From Bryoerythrophyllum caledonicum (lineage: Eukaryota; Streptophyta; Bryopsida; Pottiales; Pottiaceae): a DNA stretch of 64,000 bases. Positions within the stretch are counted from its first letter, which is position 1; each line of letters begins with the position of its first letter. The stretch is from contig OZ020514.1 of NCBI GenBank assembly GCA_963971425.1, positions 11,475,218 to 11,539,217 on the forward strand, given 5' to 3'. Shown here in pieces: positions 11,529-21,560 of this stretch. The position numbers were made by a program, and so were the translations under genes. Under the pieces are notes generated by a model. The model saw only the letters and a list, made by a program, of their open reading frames with translations. It had not been told where the DNA came from and did no database searches.

Positions 11529-12380
11529 CTCGAGCTTCCTCTATGCTCTACAGCCAATTCTCTTCTACAGAGCCATTATTCAGCCATAGTCCCTTGTCCA
11601 AATCATCAACCGCCTCGTAATACAGTTGTTCCTGTACAGAAACTCCAGACCTTTCAGGTTCATGAAAGTATGGCCGTGCTTTTCTTGTAGAAATCCACAA
11701 GCCTCTTGCATTGGTTCATATTGATTCGGACATCTTGTCTCGAATCAATCACCGTGTCTATGATGAACACGGCACGTATGATTGGATTAGGAAAACTCTG
11801 TGAGTCCCTCGTGAATCACTAGTACCATTTAATATTGATGTGTAATTACTGAAGGTTCTCATGTCAGTCATGTTCTTACGTACAGAAGCCTAGCTTCGTT
11901 TCACAGATACAATGATAGTTACATTCGATGCACATGGAGTGAAAGTTGGATTCGGCAACATGGTCATGGAGTTCTTCTAATGTGGAATATCTGGTTTGTT
12001 TTAGGTTGTTGTTTCAGATGCGATTGAGCAATGGAGGCACAAGTGGATGTGAGGCGCTTTCGAGCGATTACGCGTTGCTAAAGACGTTAGCATGCGATCC
12101 TCTTCAATATCAACGTGAATGCAGAATCCAGTTCTTGTTCATGTTCTTCCTTTGATTAAGTATCATGCTCATTTTCCAAAGTAGCTCTTAGCCTTTCCAT
12201 TCATATGCACAATGAAACATTCGGAGGTGGAGCATGAGCTTTCACCTTCATACAGGAATCTATACCTTTATTTTATGATGTTCATGTGCACTGATCCCTC
12301 TTCGCTTTTTTCAAATACTACGATATTGAGGAGCTCCTGTGTCGGTGAGTCGAGTAATAGAATATATAGTAAAATATAAA
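11529..12380. other. intergenic region without recognised gene
   Basis: AT-rich sequence with only short ORFs. Possible remains of the kinase-related pseudogene may extend to about 11700 on the minus strand, but the reading frames are too broken to support a call. Confidence 0.4.
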
Positions 12381-12509
12381 CACCAGTATACGTGGCTGTT
12401 TTTGACACTCCAAATTCAACATTTTGATATTTTTTAGATTTTTAGATTTTTTCTTCCTTTACCGGAAAGTGTAAAATTTATAGTGTCGAGAACAGCCACA
12501 CTTTCAGTT
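12381..12509. mobile_element. short MITE with GGCTGTTTTTGACAC termini
   Basis: About 125 bp starting cacCAGTATACGTGGCTG and containing gtggctgtttttgacac at the left, with its near-inverse gtgtcgagaacagccac at the right. It shares its termini with the better-preserved element at 13039-13171. No coding capacity; exact ends are uncertain by a few bases. Confidence 0.6.
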
Positions 12510-13038
12510 CAATGAAACCAGTAATTTTATTTCCAAACACGCACCTGCATTCAGTTAAAAAAAAAGGAAGTACTTGTTACTGTATGGCTAAGTTTTCTTC
12601 CATATGAATATGCGCTTCCAAATTTAGTAGGAAGTTCATAGAACATCGTTCAACTTATCATTTCTTCGCAAAACAGAGTACTCCTCCGAAATGATGAAGT
12701 GAGAAAAATCAATTTAAGTTTGGTTAAGCACCTTCAGTTGTGCAAAGTGGGAGTTGTGGATGCTTCAACTTCGCAGTTTGACCACGAACTTCATTGTTGG
12801 TAGCAGTATAGTCTTCAAATCTGAGCCTTCACCTGCTGCATGTGATGTCAAATGTTGATTTAATGTACTGTGCACTCTACAATGGAGAACAAAACATGAC
12901 ATGAATCAGTAGATTAACCTCCATCCTTAAAAATATATATTCAAAGAAATGGTATTGGAATAAATAGCTTCGATTAGGTCGATTATAATCCGCAAGCTGT
13001 TTCCAGAACCACAAGTTGAGGCTTGTCATTTCGACAGC

Positions 13039-13171
13039 CACTAGTACAAAAACGGGGCTGTTTTTGACACTCTAAATTCGACACTTTTGGTAATGTATTG
13101 AAAGAAGTGTTGAAAACCTGTTTATAGTGTAAACATGTCGAATATATAGTGTCTAAACAACCATACTAGTG
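13039..13171. mobile_element. 133-bp CACTA-like MITE
   Basis: It starts CACTAGTACAAAAACGGGGC and ends with the inverted terminus CATACTAGTG. CACTA...TAGTG ends are diagnostic of the CACTA (En/Spm) superfamily. The internal gctgtttttgacactctaa block matches the element at 12381. Too short to encode a transposase. The expected 3-bp target duplication is not exact here (agc/aga). Confidence 0.7.
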
Positions 13172-14550
13172 AGAAAAAGAGGAGTTTGTGGCTGCCCAAA
13201 GTTAGTAGCCAATAATTGGTACTTTAGCATGGGTGATCTTTAGTGTAAAAGTGGTACCTCTTTTTTAATGCCACCATAGATGTGCTCAACAACTTGGTTA
13301 AAAAAGCTAATATATGTTTTTGTTTCATGCCAGGCTATGTATTCTCCATACTGGCCTGGTATTCTCCAAAAACTCTTAGTTCTCTTTCACCCGTTATTGT
13401 CCTACACATAAACTCAAAGCACCTGAGTTTTTGACTCATCTCAGTCCAAGAGATTTACGACGAAAGTATATATGATTAAAGAAAACCAGGAAGGGAATTA
13501 CCTGAAGCTTTGGAAGAGCACGGTCGCACTGAAACGAATGACGAAGGACCTGCACAAAATAAAATCTTCAAAACTAGAAAGATGGAGTGAGTTAAACAAG
13601 GAACATACTGGTTTCTAACTAGTAGTAGCTCAACTTACTGTGGAGCTTGAGTTGCAAGTTTGTGAGCAACATAGAAAACTCCAGTTAAACTTCAGTGACA
13701 GGGAAGGTTAGTATATAAATAAAGGAGGTATCTTATTGCAACCTTGGGTTTACAGATTCTTTGATATACTAATTTTAACACCAGTGCAACAGTTGGTGTT
13801 CGTTGGTGTTCGTTGAAGTGTGGGATTATGTGATACAAATTAGCGTTGAATCGTTGTGTGAAAGCACATAACACGAAAAGAGAAGATGGTGCGGAGGAGC
13901 ACGCCATGGTGCGGAGGGCATATGTTGTTTGTATACGTCGGCTCATGTTTACTTTCATACTCACACTTCAGAGTAAGGTCCATGCTTATTTTCGCACTCT
14001 CACACTTTCACTTGATCCGCATGATCCCCACGGTCCCTCAGAAAGCTTCCACACATGAAGCAAGCCAGATTTTCTTGCAAGTGCTATTCTGAGAGTTGTG
14101 AGAAGTACTGCAAACATAAAGTATCAAAAACCAAGACAATGTAGCGCAGTCTTCAGAGATGTGCGTATCGATAAAGAGAGTCGCCGGGTTCCTTGACTAA
14201 TATCTTTAGAAACTTCACCATAAGACCCTGACCCAACCATGTATAATTTTCCTGCCTCGGAAACAAAAACAAAAGCCACAGCTTCACATTTGAGCGGACT
14301 AACTAACCAGCAGAATTTCCAAGTACACCTCCTAACAGAGCATGCTTCAGAATGAGCTCCAATGATAGTTCTCAAGTAGTCTAAATTCAAAATTCACCTT
14401 GAAGGTGAGGAAGACGACTAGTATTCATCAAAAGGTCTCAAAGACTACTTCAACTTCAATCGAGAGACCTTCAAGCTCTTCTTCCCTGATCAGAAAGTAA
14501 CTTGATCACAGAAGATGAAACATAACTTCTGAAGATATTGCTACCAATCA
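13172..14550. other. region downstream of the BTB gene containing a duplicated segment
   Basis: Positions about 13380-13700 are a diverged copy of about 15730-16180. Both contain 'tctctttcacccgtt', 'caggaagg', 'gcacggt', 'aaggacct', 'tttctaactagt' and 'gttaaacttcagtga' in the same order. The right-hand copy lies upstream of the BTB gene, so the left-hand copy may be what remains of another BTB gene's upstream part. No intact gene was found here. Confidence 0.55.
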
Positions 14551-15240
14551 CTACTTTCTAGTACGAGGAGTCGTTCGCAAGAACCGTTCTTTCAAGAAGT
14601 CCTGAACAAGCTCAGGATCTGTCTGCATCTCCGAGATCAAACGCTTTGATCCAACGACCTCCATGTAGTTTTCCGAGATGTATTTCCACCATTCAACGAT
14701 ATAGCACTCATCGCCCATGAGTTTAAACTGGGCAAAGTACTCCCAGCAATTCTCCGGTGTTATATGAAACTTCAAATAGGCGGCTATTGTCGTACCCAGC
14801 CTCCACACTTGGTACTCAGAGCAAATCTCGAGGAGCTCGTCGAAGTGCTCGTTGATAGACTTCTCAAACTCCAGCGGCGCAACTCTGCCGTTGAGGACGT
14901 AGATCAGCACTAGGAACAACTTGACTCCTTGGATGGAGATATTGGGGAGATTCACAACAGAGGTGAGCTGTTCCTGCTTGAACGTGTCTCTAAAGACCCA
15001 TGAGACACTCCCCAGCACTGCTTTGTGGGCCTTGACTGAGCCGCCCTTGGCATTCATGGTGATATCGGCCAAAAGCCCATCCTCGAGCATCCACGAAAAC
15101 TGTTGGTTGAAGTACTTCATCTCCACTGCGTCGAAACTCGAGTTTTCCAAGTTGAGGAACTCGGAAATGTCTACGTTCGGTTCCTCATCAGGCTCCGTAT
15201 TCTCCATGGTGCTCATCGATAGAGTGCCCTCAAAGTTGAC
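14551..15240 (-). CDS. BTB/POZ-domain protein (3' exon, possibly incomplete 5')
   Basis: An open frame on the minus strand encodes 221 residues from an ATG at 15216. It carries a BTB/POZ fold signature: LLADITMNAKGGSVKAHKAVL at about residues 48-68, followed by VFRDTF and a helical SEYQVWRL region. The C-terminal part resembles the helices after the BTB domain in plant At1g21780-like proteins. Such proteins usually serve as substrate adaptors for Cullin-3 ubiquitin ligases. The frame stays open upstream of the ATG to a good 3' splice acceptor (CAG at 15241-15243), so this may be the last exon of a longer gene. A candidate upstream exon lies around 15400-15590, ending at a donor near 15400, with a MATH-like look. 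I could not join the exons with certainty. Confidence 0.75.
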   Translation of the reverse strand, partial: VNFEGTLSMSTMENTEPDEEPNVDISEFLNLENSSFDAVEMKYFNQQFSWMLEDGLLADITMNAKGGSVKAHKAVLGSVSWVFRDTFKQEQLTSVVNLPNISIQGVKLFLVLIYVLNGRVAPLEFEKSINEHFDELLEICSEYQVWRLGTTIAAYLKFHITPENCWEYFAQFKLMGDECYIVEWWKYISENYMEVVGSKRLISEMQTDPELVQDFLKERFLRTTPRTRK

Positions 15241-15840
15241 CTGTCATTTCCAAGTTCATCTCGGAATCAGTAACTACAGCAAGTATATTCACGGTTCATC
15301 TCATGCAAATTCATTTTCTAGATCAACTTGGAATTGCATTTCGAGACCACCATCAACAGTTTATCATTGAAATCAAAAGCTCCCTAACTCACAACGCTTG
15401 ATATCAAGGGCTTGCATGGTTTGGAGAACCGAATGACACACACTACAAATGAAATTACGTCTGGATAATATTCGTGGAGGTGACTGTAGTAATAGCACAA
15501 CTTAAAACTGCCTATCAACAAAGAATATTGGAAGACAATCTTTTCGGCACGAGCTTTGAAATCACCTTTGAACCAAGCGGCCTGTTTGTAAGGAGCAACT
15601 GTTAAAAAAGAAGAAACTTGAAAACAAACTATGAACCTAGGATCAATGAAGAAGAAGAAGAAGAAGTGGAGCAAAAGCAACTATGCCTCGGATATCTGCT
15701 CTTAATCTGTGCAATTTGTGTAACAGATTGTTCACTAGTTGCTCCTCTTCTTCAATCTCTTTCACCCGTTGTTGTTCTACATGTAAACCCAACCCACCGG
15801 TGTTCTCAAATCATGTCAACTTAAGTGATTTATGATTAAA

Positions 15841-16000
15841 CTATATATGATGAAAAAAAACAGGAAGGAGCACGGTTGCACTAAAACTGATGGTGAAACG
15901 AAGGACCTCCATAAACCAAACTATATATGATGAAAAAACACAGGAAGGAGCACGGTTGCGCTAAAACTGATGGTGAAACGAAGGACCTCCATAAACCAAA
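15841..16000. repeat. 80-bp tandem duplication
   Basis: Two nearly identical copies of an 80-bp unit lie head to tail (15841-15920 and 15921-16000), differing at a couple of positions. The unit lies upstream of the BTB gene in the segment that also has a copy at about 13.4-13.7 kb. Confidence 0.85.
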
Positions 16001-16236
16001 TCCTCGATACTAGAAAGAAGAAGAAGAAGAACTCCAGTCTCCGGAGAATACTGGAAAGGTGTGAGTAAAGCAAGGAACACACTGGGTTTCTAACTAGTGG
16101 TAGGCTCAAATTGGTGTGGAGCTTGAGTTGTAAGTCAGTGATCAACATAGAAAGCTCTAGTTAAACTTCAGTGAAATGACTTATGTGGCTGAGATTCCAA
16201 AAATTAAAAGCCATGGAATACGAACATCCTGAGGTA

Positions 16237-16953
16237 AGGTAAGACCCCCGCATAACCAACCAAAACCCATAGCCAACGCCTATAAAATTGGGGTAAGGTA
16301 AGCCCCCTAAAATCAACAAGTTAAGGAATGTGCATATGTGGCGAGAGGAGATAATCATACTATTGTTTTTCAGTGATAGCCAATAGAATAACAATTCCAA
16401 CCCAAGTGATTTCATATTTTTTCGATGAAAATGGAATTAGTTATGAATTTTCAAATTATGCAGCCATGTTTAGTGGGTGGCCAGCAGTAGGTACCCCCAT
16501 AACCAATGACCAAAAGTAAGGGTCTTGACTAATAGCAAACCTCCATTGGGAGCTGAGTTGGTGGTAATGGGATAATGGAAGAGGGTTGGATATACCCAAA
16601 TTTTATAGGCGTTGGCTATGGGTTTTTGTTGGTTATGGGGAGGCTTACCTTATATCCAATCCTCTTCCATGATCCCATTACCACCAACTCAGCTCCAAAT
16701 TGAGGTTTGCTATTAGTCAAGACCCTTACTTTTGGTCGTTGGTTACGGGGGGTACCGATTGCTGGCCACCCACTGAACATGGTTGAACAATTTGAAAATT
16801 CATAACTAATTCAGTTTTCATCAAAAAAAATATGAAATCACTTGGGTTGGAACTGTAATTCTATTGGCTATCACTGGAAAAATAATAGTATAACTATCTC
16901 CTCTCTCCATGTATGCACATTCCTTAACTTGTCGATTTTAGGGGGGCTTATCT
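16237..16953 (-). mobile_element. MITE copy C (TA target), inverted and split by MITE copy A
   Basis: The ends AGGTAAG...(left) and ...CTTATCT (right) are inverted repeats starting AGGTAAGNCCCCC. TA dinucleotides lie outside both ends (16235-16236, 16954-16955). Subtracting the nested copy and one TA leaves 360 bp, the same size as copies A and B. Orientation is opposite to A. No ORF. TA target duplication suggests a Tc1/mariner (Stowaway-like) origin, although the termini are not the classical Stowaway sequence. Confidence 0.75.
16296..16650 (+). mobile_element. MITE copy A (355 bp), nested in copy C
   Basis: It starts AGGTAAGCCCCCT and ends AGGCTTACCT, with TA on each side (16294-16295, 16651-16652). 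Removing it and one TA restores copy C, compared with the uninterrupted sequence of copy B at 62930. Internal sequence matches copy B along its length, including the 'gtgggtggccagcagtaggtacc' neighbourhood. Noncoding. Confidence 0.8.
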
Positions 16954-17500
16954 TATAACATATAGACTGGTTACAATGATCATCCACGCCAAATAGATGT
17001 TAAGATGCAAACAAAAAGAGATCATTTTCTAAATTTTGGAACTTGCCCAAAAATGGAAAACGTCCCTCCATGATTAAATGGGCTTTTAGTGGTCAATTAA
17101 GACTTAATCTTTTTTTTTTGTGCAACCTTCACAAACTAACAACCTCATGATAATGATTAATACAAGCATAAGATATTTTAACCACTAAAGGAGCAATGTC
17201 TCATTGAGAGACGTTTTGAGTTCTAATAGGGTCCTTTGATCTCAAAATTGGTCAAAAAACAATTCTTGTATATAGTGCAAAAGAACTTGTCTTTGGTTAA
17301 AATGTTATTTTGCACTATGGACAAGAATTGTTTTTTGACATCTCTAAAGAAGGTAATATTTTCTATCTATATGAGAACTCAAAAATCTCAACGTTCAATG
17401 GACAAATTTGTTTGAAAATTTCAAAAGAAAAAGACTTATTTCAAAATTCAAACTTTAGATACCACTCTAAAATTAAATTTGTTTATCCAGGATTAAATTT
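16954..17500. other. AT-rich region with a 32-bp inverted repeat
   Basis: Nearly perfect inverted arms at 17251-17282 and 17307-17339 could form a hairpin with a loop of about 24 bases. The right arm and what follows resemble 5605-5690 inside the TTAA element, so this may be a diverged relative. No gene. Confidence 0.5.
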
Positions 17501-17504
17501 TTGG

Positions 17505-17640
17505 ATGTGGGCGCGGATGGACCGCAAATGGGGCACGGATGGGGCGCGGATGGGGCACATACGGTTTAGGACGGGTTGCGTACAGTTTAGAACAGGTTGC
17601 GGATGGGCCGCGGACGGGTGCGGATGGGGTGTAAAAGTGA
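17505..17640. repeat. GC-rich minisatellite (core GCGCGGATGGGGC)
   Basis: Short degenerate 10-13-base units alternate gcggatgggg, gcacggatgg and related words. The reverse-complement form occurs at 54630-54850 and again near 57310-57420. The first two copies lie at the upstream edge of the two RING-family pseudogenes, so the repeat probably belongs to the duplicated segment. Confidence 0.7.
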
Positions 17641-18179
17641 GGAGGAGATAAAAGAGCATCACTCTTTCCCACTTTCTACAGGCGCCCTGACGCATTGCCT
17701 TTTCGTTAACGGCGGTGTGCGGAGTTTCCAGGTGAAAAAGTGGTCCTATTGAGGACATAGATTTCCTCAAGGGGGAATTTTTGTCCTCAAAAGCAACAGA
17801 ACAAGTACCAAAGACATTACAGATTCCTTATAGGCCGACTTTTTAAAACTTCATTTTAACACTATTAGACAACACTATTTTGAAGTGCATTGCTTGGGAT
17901 TTATTTTAGCACTATTTTGAAGTGCAATTAGTTATAGGCATTTTGTAAAGAATTAGTCACTGCCAGGATTTTCATATTAGAATAGTTAGTTTAGCGGCTT
18001 AGCCATTAAATATTAGGATAGCCATTAAAAGCATTTTGTAGTGATGGTGCAATTTTGCAAAAAAATCCACAATGCATGGCGGTGGTGGAGATGATGCGGG
18101 GTGGAGGAGGCCGAACGCCCCAAGCGCGGAAGCGGGTACTTCAATAAAACCAACAAATGGGGCGGCTTTGAAGCTAGAT

Positions 18180-19790
18180 ATTTTCAAAAACCTTGATCTC
18201 TTGGCGTACGATGGATGGAAAGATGTGTCAGAGCCATAGACATGTCAGCAAGCCTTCAATCTTGTTGGTTTTGTGTACCTCGATTGATGGTATCCCGAGA
18301 AACTTCACGTGGATCATTGCCGCAATAGACAAATCTCGTGGAACACCATTATAGATGTCGATTTGGAGTGGAGGTTCTTAGAGATTTTACAAGCTATTTT
18401 TTCCAAGGGTCGTGGCCAAAAAATAGCATTTCCAGAAGAATAGCATCAACGGTGTACGCGGAATGTGTATTGCAGAAGCAAGTTCATTGGTCAACGATTC
18501 ACCAACTTGTGATCGCTGGTGGCAACGTTGGGATGTATCTTAGTCCATTACTTTCTGCAAAACAACCCATCATAGACATTCCTTAAACCCCTGTTCCACA
18601 ATGGTTCCACAACAACCGCAATTTGGTTAATCCCCCAGACGCTCCATTGCCGTTCGATTGATAACTCGCAAAGAATCGAACTTCCGCAACAAGAGCTCGA
18701 GAGGTGGCGGTTGGTGACCATTTATGTGATGAACTTGGCATCCATAGCAGCGATGCAATGGATGTGGAGTCAAACATGCCAATTAGTAGCGGAAGTGAAC
18801 ATCCCAGGACTAGATACAACAAAGTAATGGAACATGGAATGGCGGGTTTTAATATCACGGATGGCACGGCGCGGCAATACCAACAATTACGTACGGGATT
18901 TTCTTCGTTCAAGGCATAGATGGAAGAGCGCAAAAGATTGTTGCGGAGTGCACATCCCACCATACGTTGAAAACCTTGTTACTAACATCTTGGCCAACGG
19001 AAAAAACTATGTATCCAAGCAATTGGGATGACATGGATCCACCGGTGTTTATGGCCAATGGTAGCATTGATTGGGCGCGTGTTGTGGACGAGGATCACCA
19101 CTAGAATATTGACGAGACGTTTGGTGGCACCGAAGATATCCACAAAATATGGCGATATGTGGATGAGAAGACCATGGTTGGATTGTGGTGTGCCATTTGC
19201 CAAAGTCCATGGGGCCCAAAAGGATGTTTTATGCTTGGAACATGTGGTCATTTATACCATCCACAATGTGTATCTGATGATATGATCGAGAAACATACAT
19301 ACACTATTTGTAAATTGCCTTATCATCCCGGTCTAAATCTTCAATTTGGCCTCCGGGATTTCTTGCGGCATGCCAAGCCATTGGGTGGATCGCCAAGAAG
19401 ATCATCCAGATTTTGATGTTGGCGCCAATGTAGGCAATCCGTTGAGTGGAATTGGAAATACAACGTCCCGACTGCACAACTTATTGGAGCAGACAAGGAA
19501 GCTGACACCCTAAACGATCCATAGAATTTAATGCAGGCGGTATAGGGGTTGTATCTTAACCAACCACCGGATTGCGGCTTGAAGATGTTTTTTTACAACG
19601 TTATGGGGTGGCATTGCGATCTTGAGATAATGACATTTTGTGGGGCGTGGAAAACGGACCGCATTACAACTCCTCTGGAGAGTTGGCGCTCACCACAAGA
19701 GATTTCAATGGCTTTTATTGTAATTTGGATGGTATCCAGAGGCATGTAGTGCAGAAGAGGACTTGGTTTTCGAAAGAACGTACCATCAGC
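18180..19790 (+). pseudogene. RING-like zinc-finger family pseudogene, copy A
   Basis: Pieces in several frames align in order with copy B (52040-54214, minus). They are a DLEWRFLEIL block (about 18356), a YAEC...VHWSTIH block (about 18453), a SIDWARVVDEDHH block (about 19060), a RING-like C-x2-C...CGHLYHPQC motif (about 19192-19270) and a KMFFYNVMGWH block (about 19580). In the fourth block a TAG interrupts DEDHH-NI where copy B has Trp. Frame changes separate the blocks. The intact ancestor would be a protein with a conserved N-terminal domain, a coiled coil and a RING-like finger, perhaps a ubiquitin ligase. I do not recognise the named family. Confidence 0.65.
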
Positions 19791-20569
19791 CACGACTGAG
19801 GTCTGCAGCCCTTGACTTCATTTTGAACAATGTTTCCCCGGTAGTCAAGGCTTGACTGGAAGGTGAACGGAATCTACAAAGACAAGGAACAGAGGTGCCT
19901 CGTGCTTCTCATGGATACCAAACGCGCGGTATTGATAGTGTCTCCTTGTTGCATGCAAGCCAACCAAGATAAATAATGCCTAGAGATGCGGCACATGTGG
20001 ATCTCGACGCGGATGACAAACAATAGAAGCGCCTAGAGTTGCAGCATCAATCAAATATTTAGGAAAAACAATCGATGTTATTTTTGAATTTTTTTGGTGT
20101 ACACCGTTGCAATGAACATCTAATTGTCATATCATGTAAAAAATAATGTGACATTATATGTATAGAAGGTATTGATTCAAAGGCTTCTTTTGGTGCATTA
20201 ATCTCATGTCTACGTATTTCAAAAAAATGTATGTCATGTGCAAAACTAAAACTGCCTTCAATAGTTCAATTTTCAACATAGAGAAGGTATTTTTTATTTT
20301 AACAAGAAAAATCTTTCCTTCTCTTCTTCTTTATTTGTGTTTTTTTTGTTTTTGGATGTAATGTTTATATTTCCTTCTACCTCCTCCCCTCTTTTATTTT
20401 CCTTTCTTTCTTGAAGACAATATTCTGTAGGATAAACAAAAATTCAACATAGGTTAGAATTTATTTGTTCTTGGTAAAAAAAATATTTGTCCATATCAGC
20501 AAGATTCTATGTCCATGTCATCGGGACTCTTTTTAATTTTGATTTTTGATTTTCCTATAATTTCACTAA
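19791..20569. other. AT-rich intergenic region
   Basis: Trailing part of the RING-family segment and AT-rich sequence with T and A runs. No gene or clear element is visible. Confidence 0.5.
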
Positions 20570-21560
20570 ATTAAAAAAATCAAGAACCTTTTTTCTTGGA
20601 TTCCTATCCTTCTAATTTAAGTAAGATATTTATGTAAGATCTTGTCCCTCTCCCTCTCTTTCTAATTAAGATAAGATCTTCATTTATAATTGTCCTCTCC
20701 CTCCCCTTCTAATTTAGTTAAGATATATATATATTTGATTGTCCCTCTCTCCTTTCTTGTCCTCATCCTCTCTTTCTAATTAAAACAAAAGCTTCGTTTA
20801 TGATTGTTCCTCTCCCTCTCCTTCTAATTTAGTTAAGATCTTCATCTATGGTTGTCCTTCTCCATCTCTTTTTATTTACGATAGTCCTTCTTTTCCTCCC
20901 TTTCATTCCATTTTTAGATTAGGGCTTCATTTTTGGTTGTTCATTTTTATTCTTTTCATTGAGACTATCCACATCATCAGGACTCTTCTTAAATTTAGAT
21001 TTTGAGTTTTTTTTCCCTCTAATTCAATTGAGATCTCCTTATAATTCAATTGAGATCTTTATAATTAAATGTTTTCTCTCCCTTTCATTCTAATTTTCCT
21101 AATAACTTTATTTGTAATAATCCATCTCCCTTTCCATTTCATTCTATTTTGATTGAGATGTATATTTATAATTGTCCCCGTCCATCTCCCACTCCTTCTA
21201 ATTTAATTAAGATCTTCATGTATGATTGTCCATCTCTCCCTCCCTCTTCCTTCTCCTTCCATTTTAGTTGGGATCTTAAAATTTTGGTTGCCCCTCTCTC
21301 TCCTTTGTCTCCCTAATTTTAATTTTAATTTTTTGATGTTTTTGATTCCTCTCCTTCTAATTTAATTGAATTCTTTATTAATCATTTCTCCCTCTCTCTC
21401 TTTCTAATTTGGTCAAGATCTTTATTTATGATTGACCCTCTACCATTCCCTCTCCTTCTAAATTACTTGAGATCTATATTTATGATTGTCTCTATCTATT
21501 TCTCTCTCCTTCCTCTTCTCCTTCCATTTTAGTTGAGAATATTAAATTTGTGGTTGTCCC
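20570..21560. repeat. degenerate pyrimidine-rich minisatellite, about 45-60 bp unit
   Basis: About twenty diverged units of the form 'ccctctccttctaatttaattaagatcttcatttatgattgtc' run to 21560. Sequence of the same kind (ggttgtccctctctctccc) resumes at 51279, right after the large retrotransposon. The retrotransposon therefore landed inside this repeat. Confidence 0.8.
21552..21560. repeat. left target-site duplication of the outer LINE
   Basis: The 9-mer ggttgtccc is repeated at 51279-51287, immediately after the outer element. The flanking minisatellite continues naturally across the joined site. Confidence 0.75.

Noticed and set aside
14124-14390. Minus-strand ORF with VGSGSYGEV resembling a kinase glycine loop
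   Set aside because: No following catalytic Lys, HRD or DFG motifs; the frame is short and could be chance.
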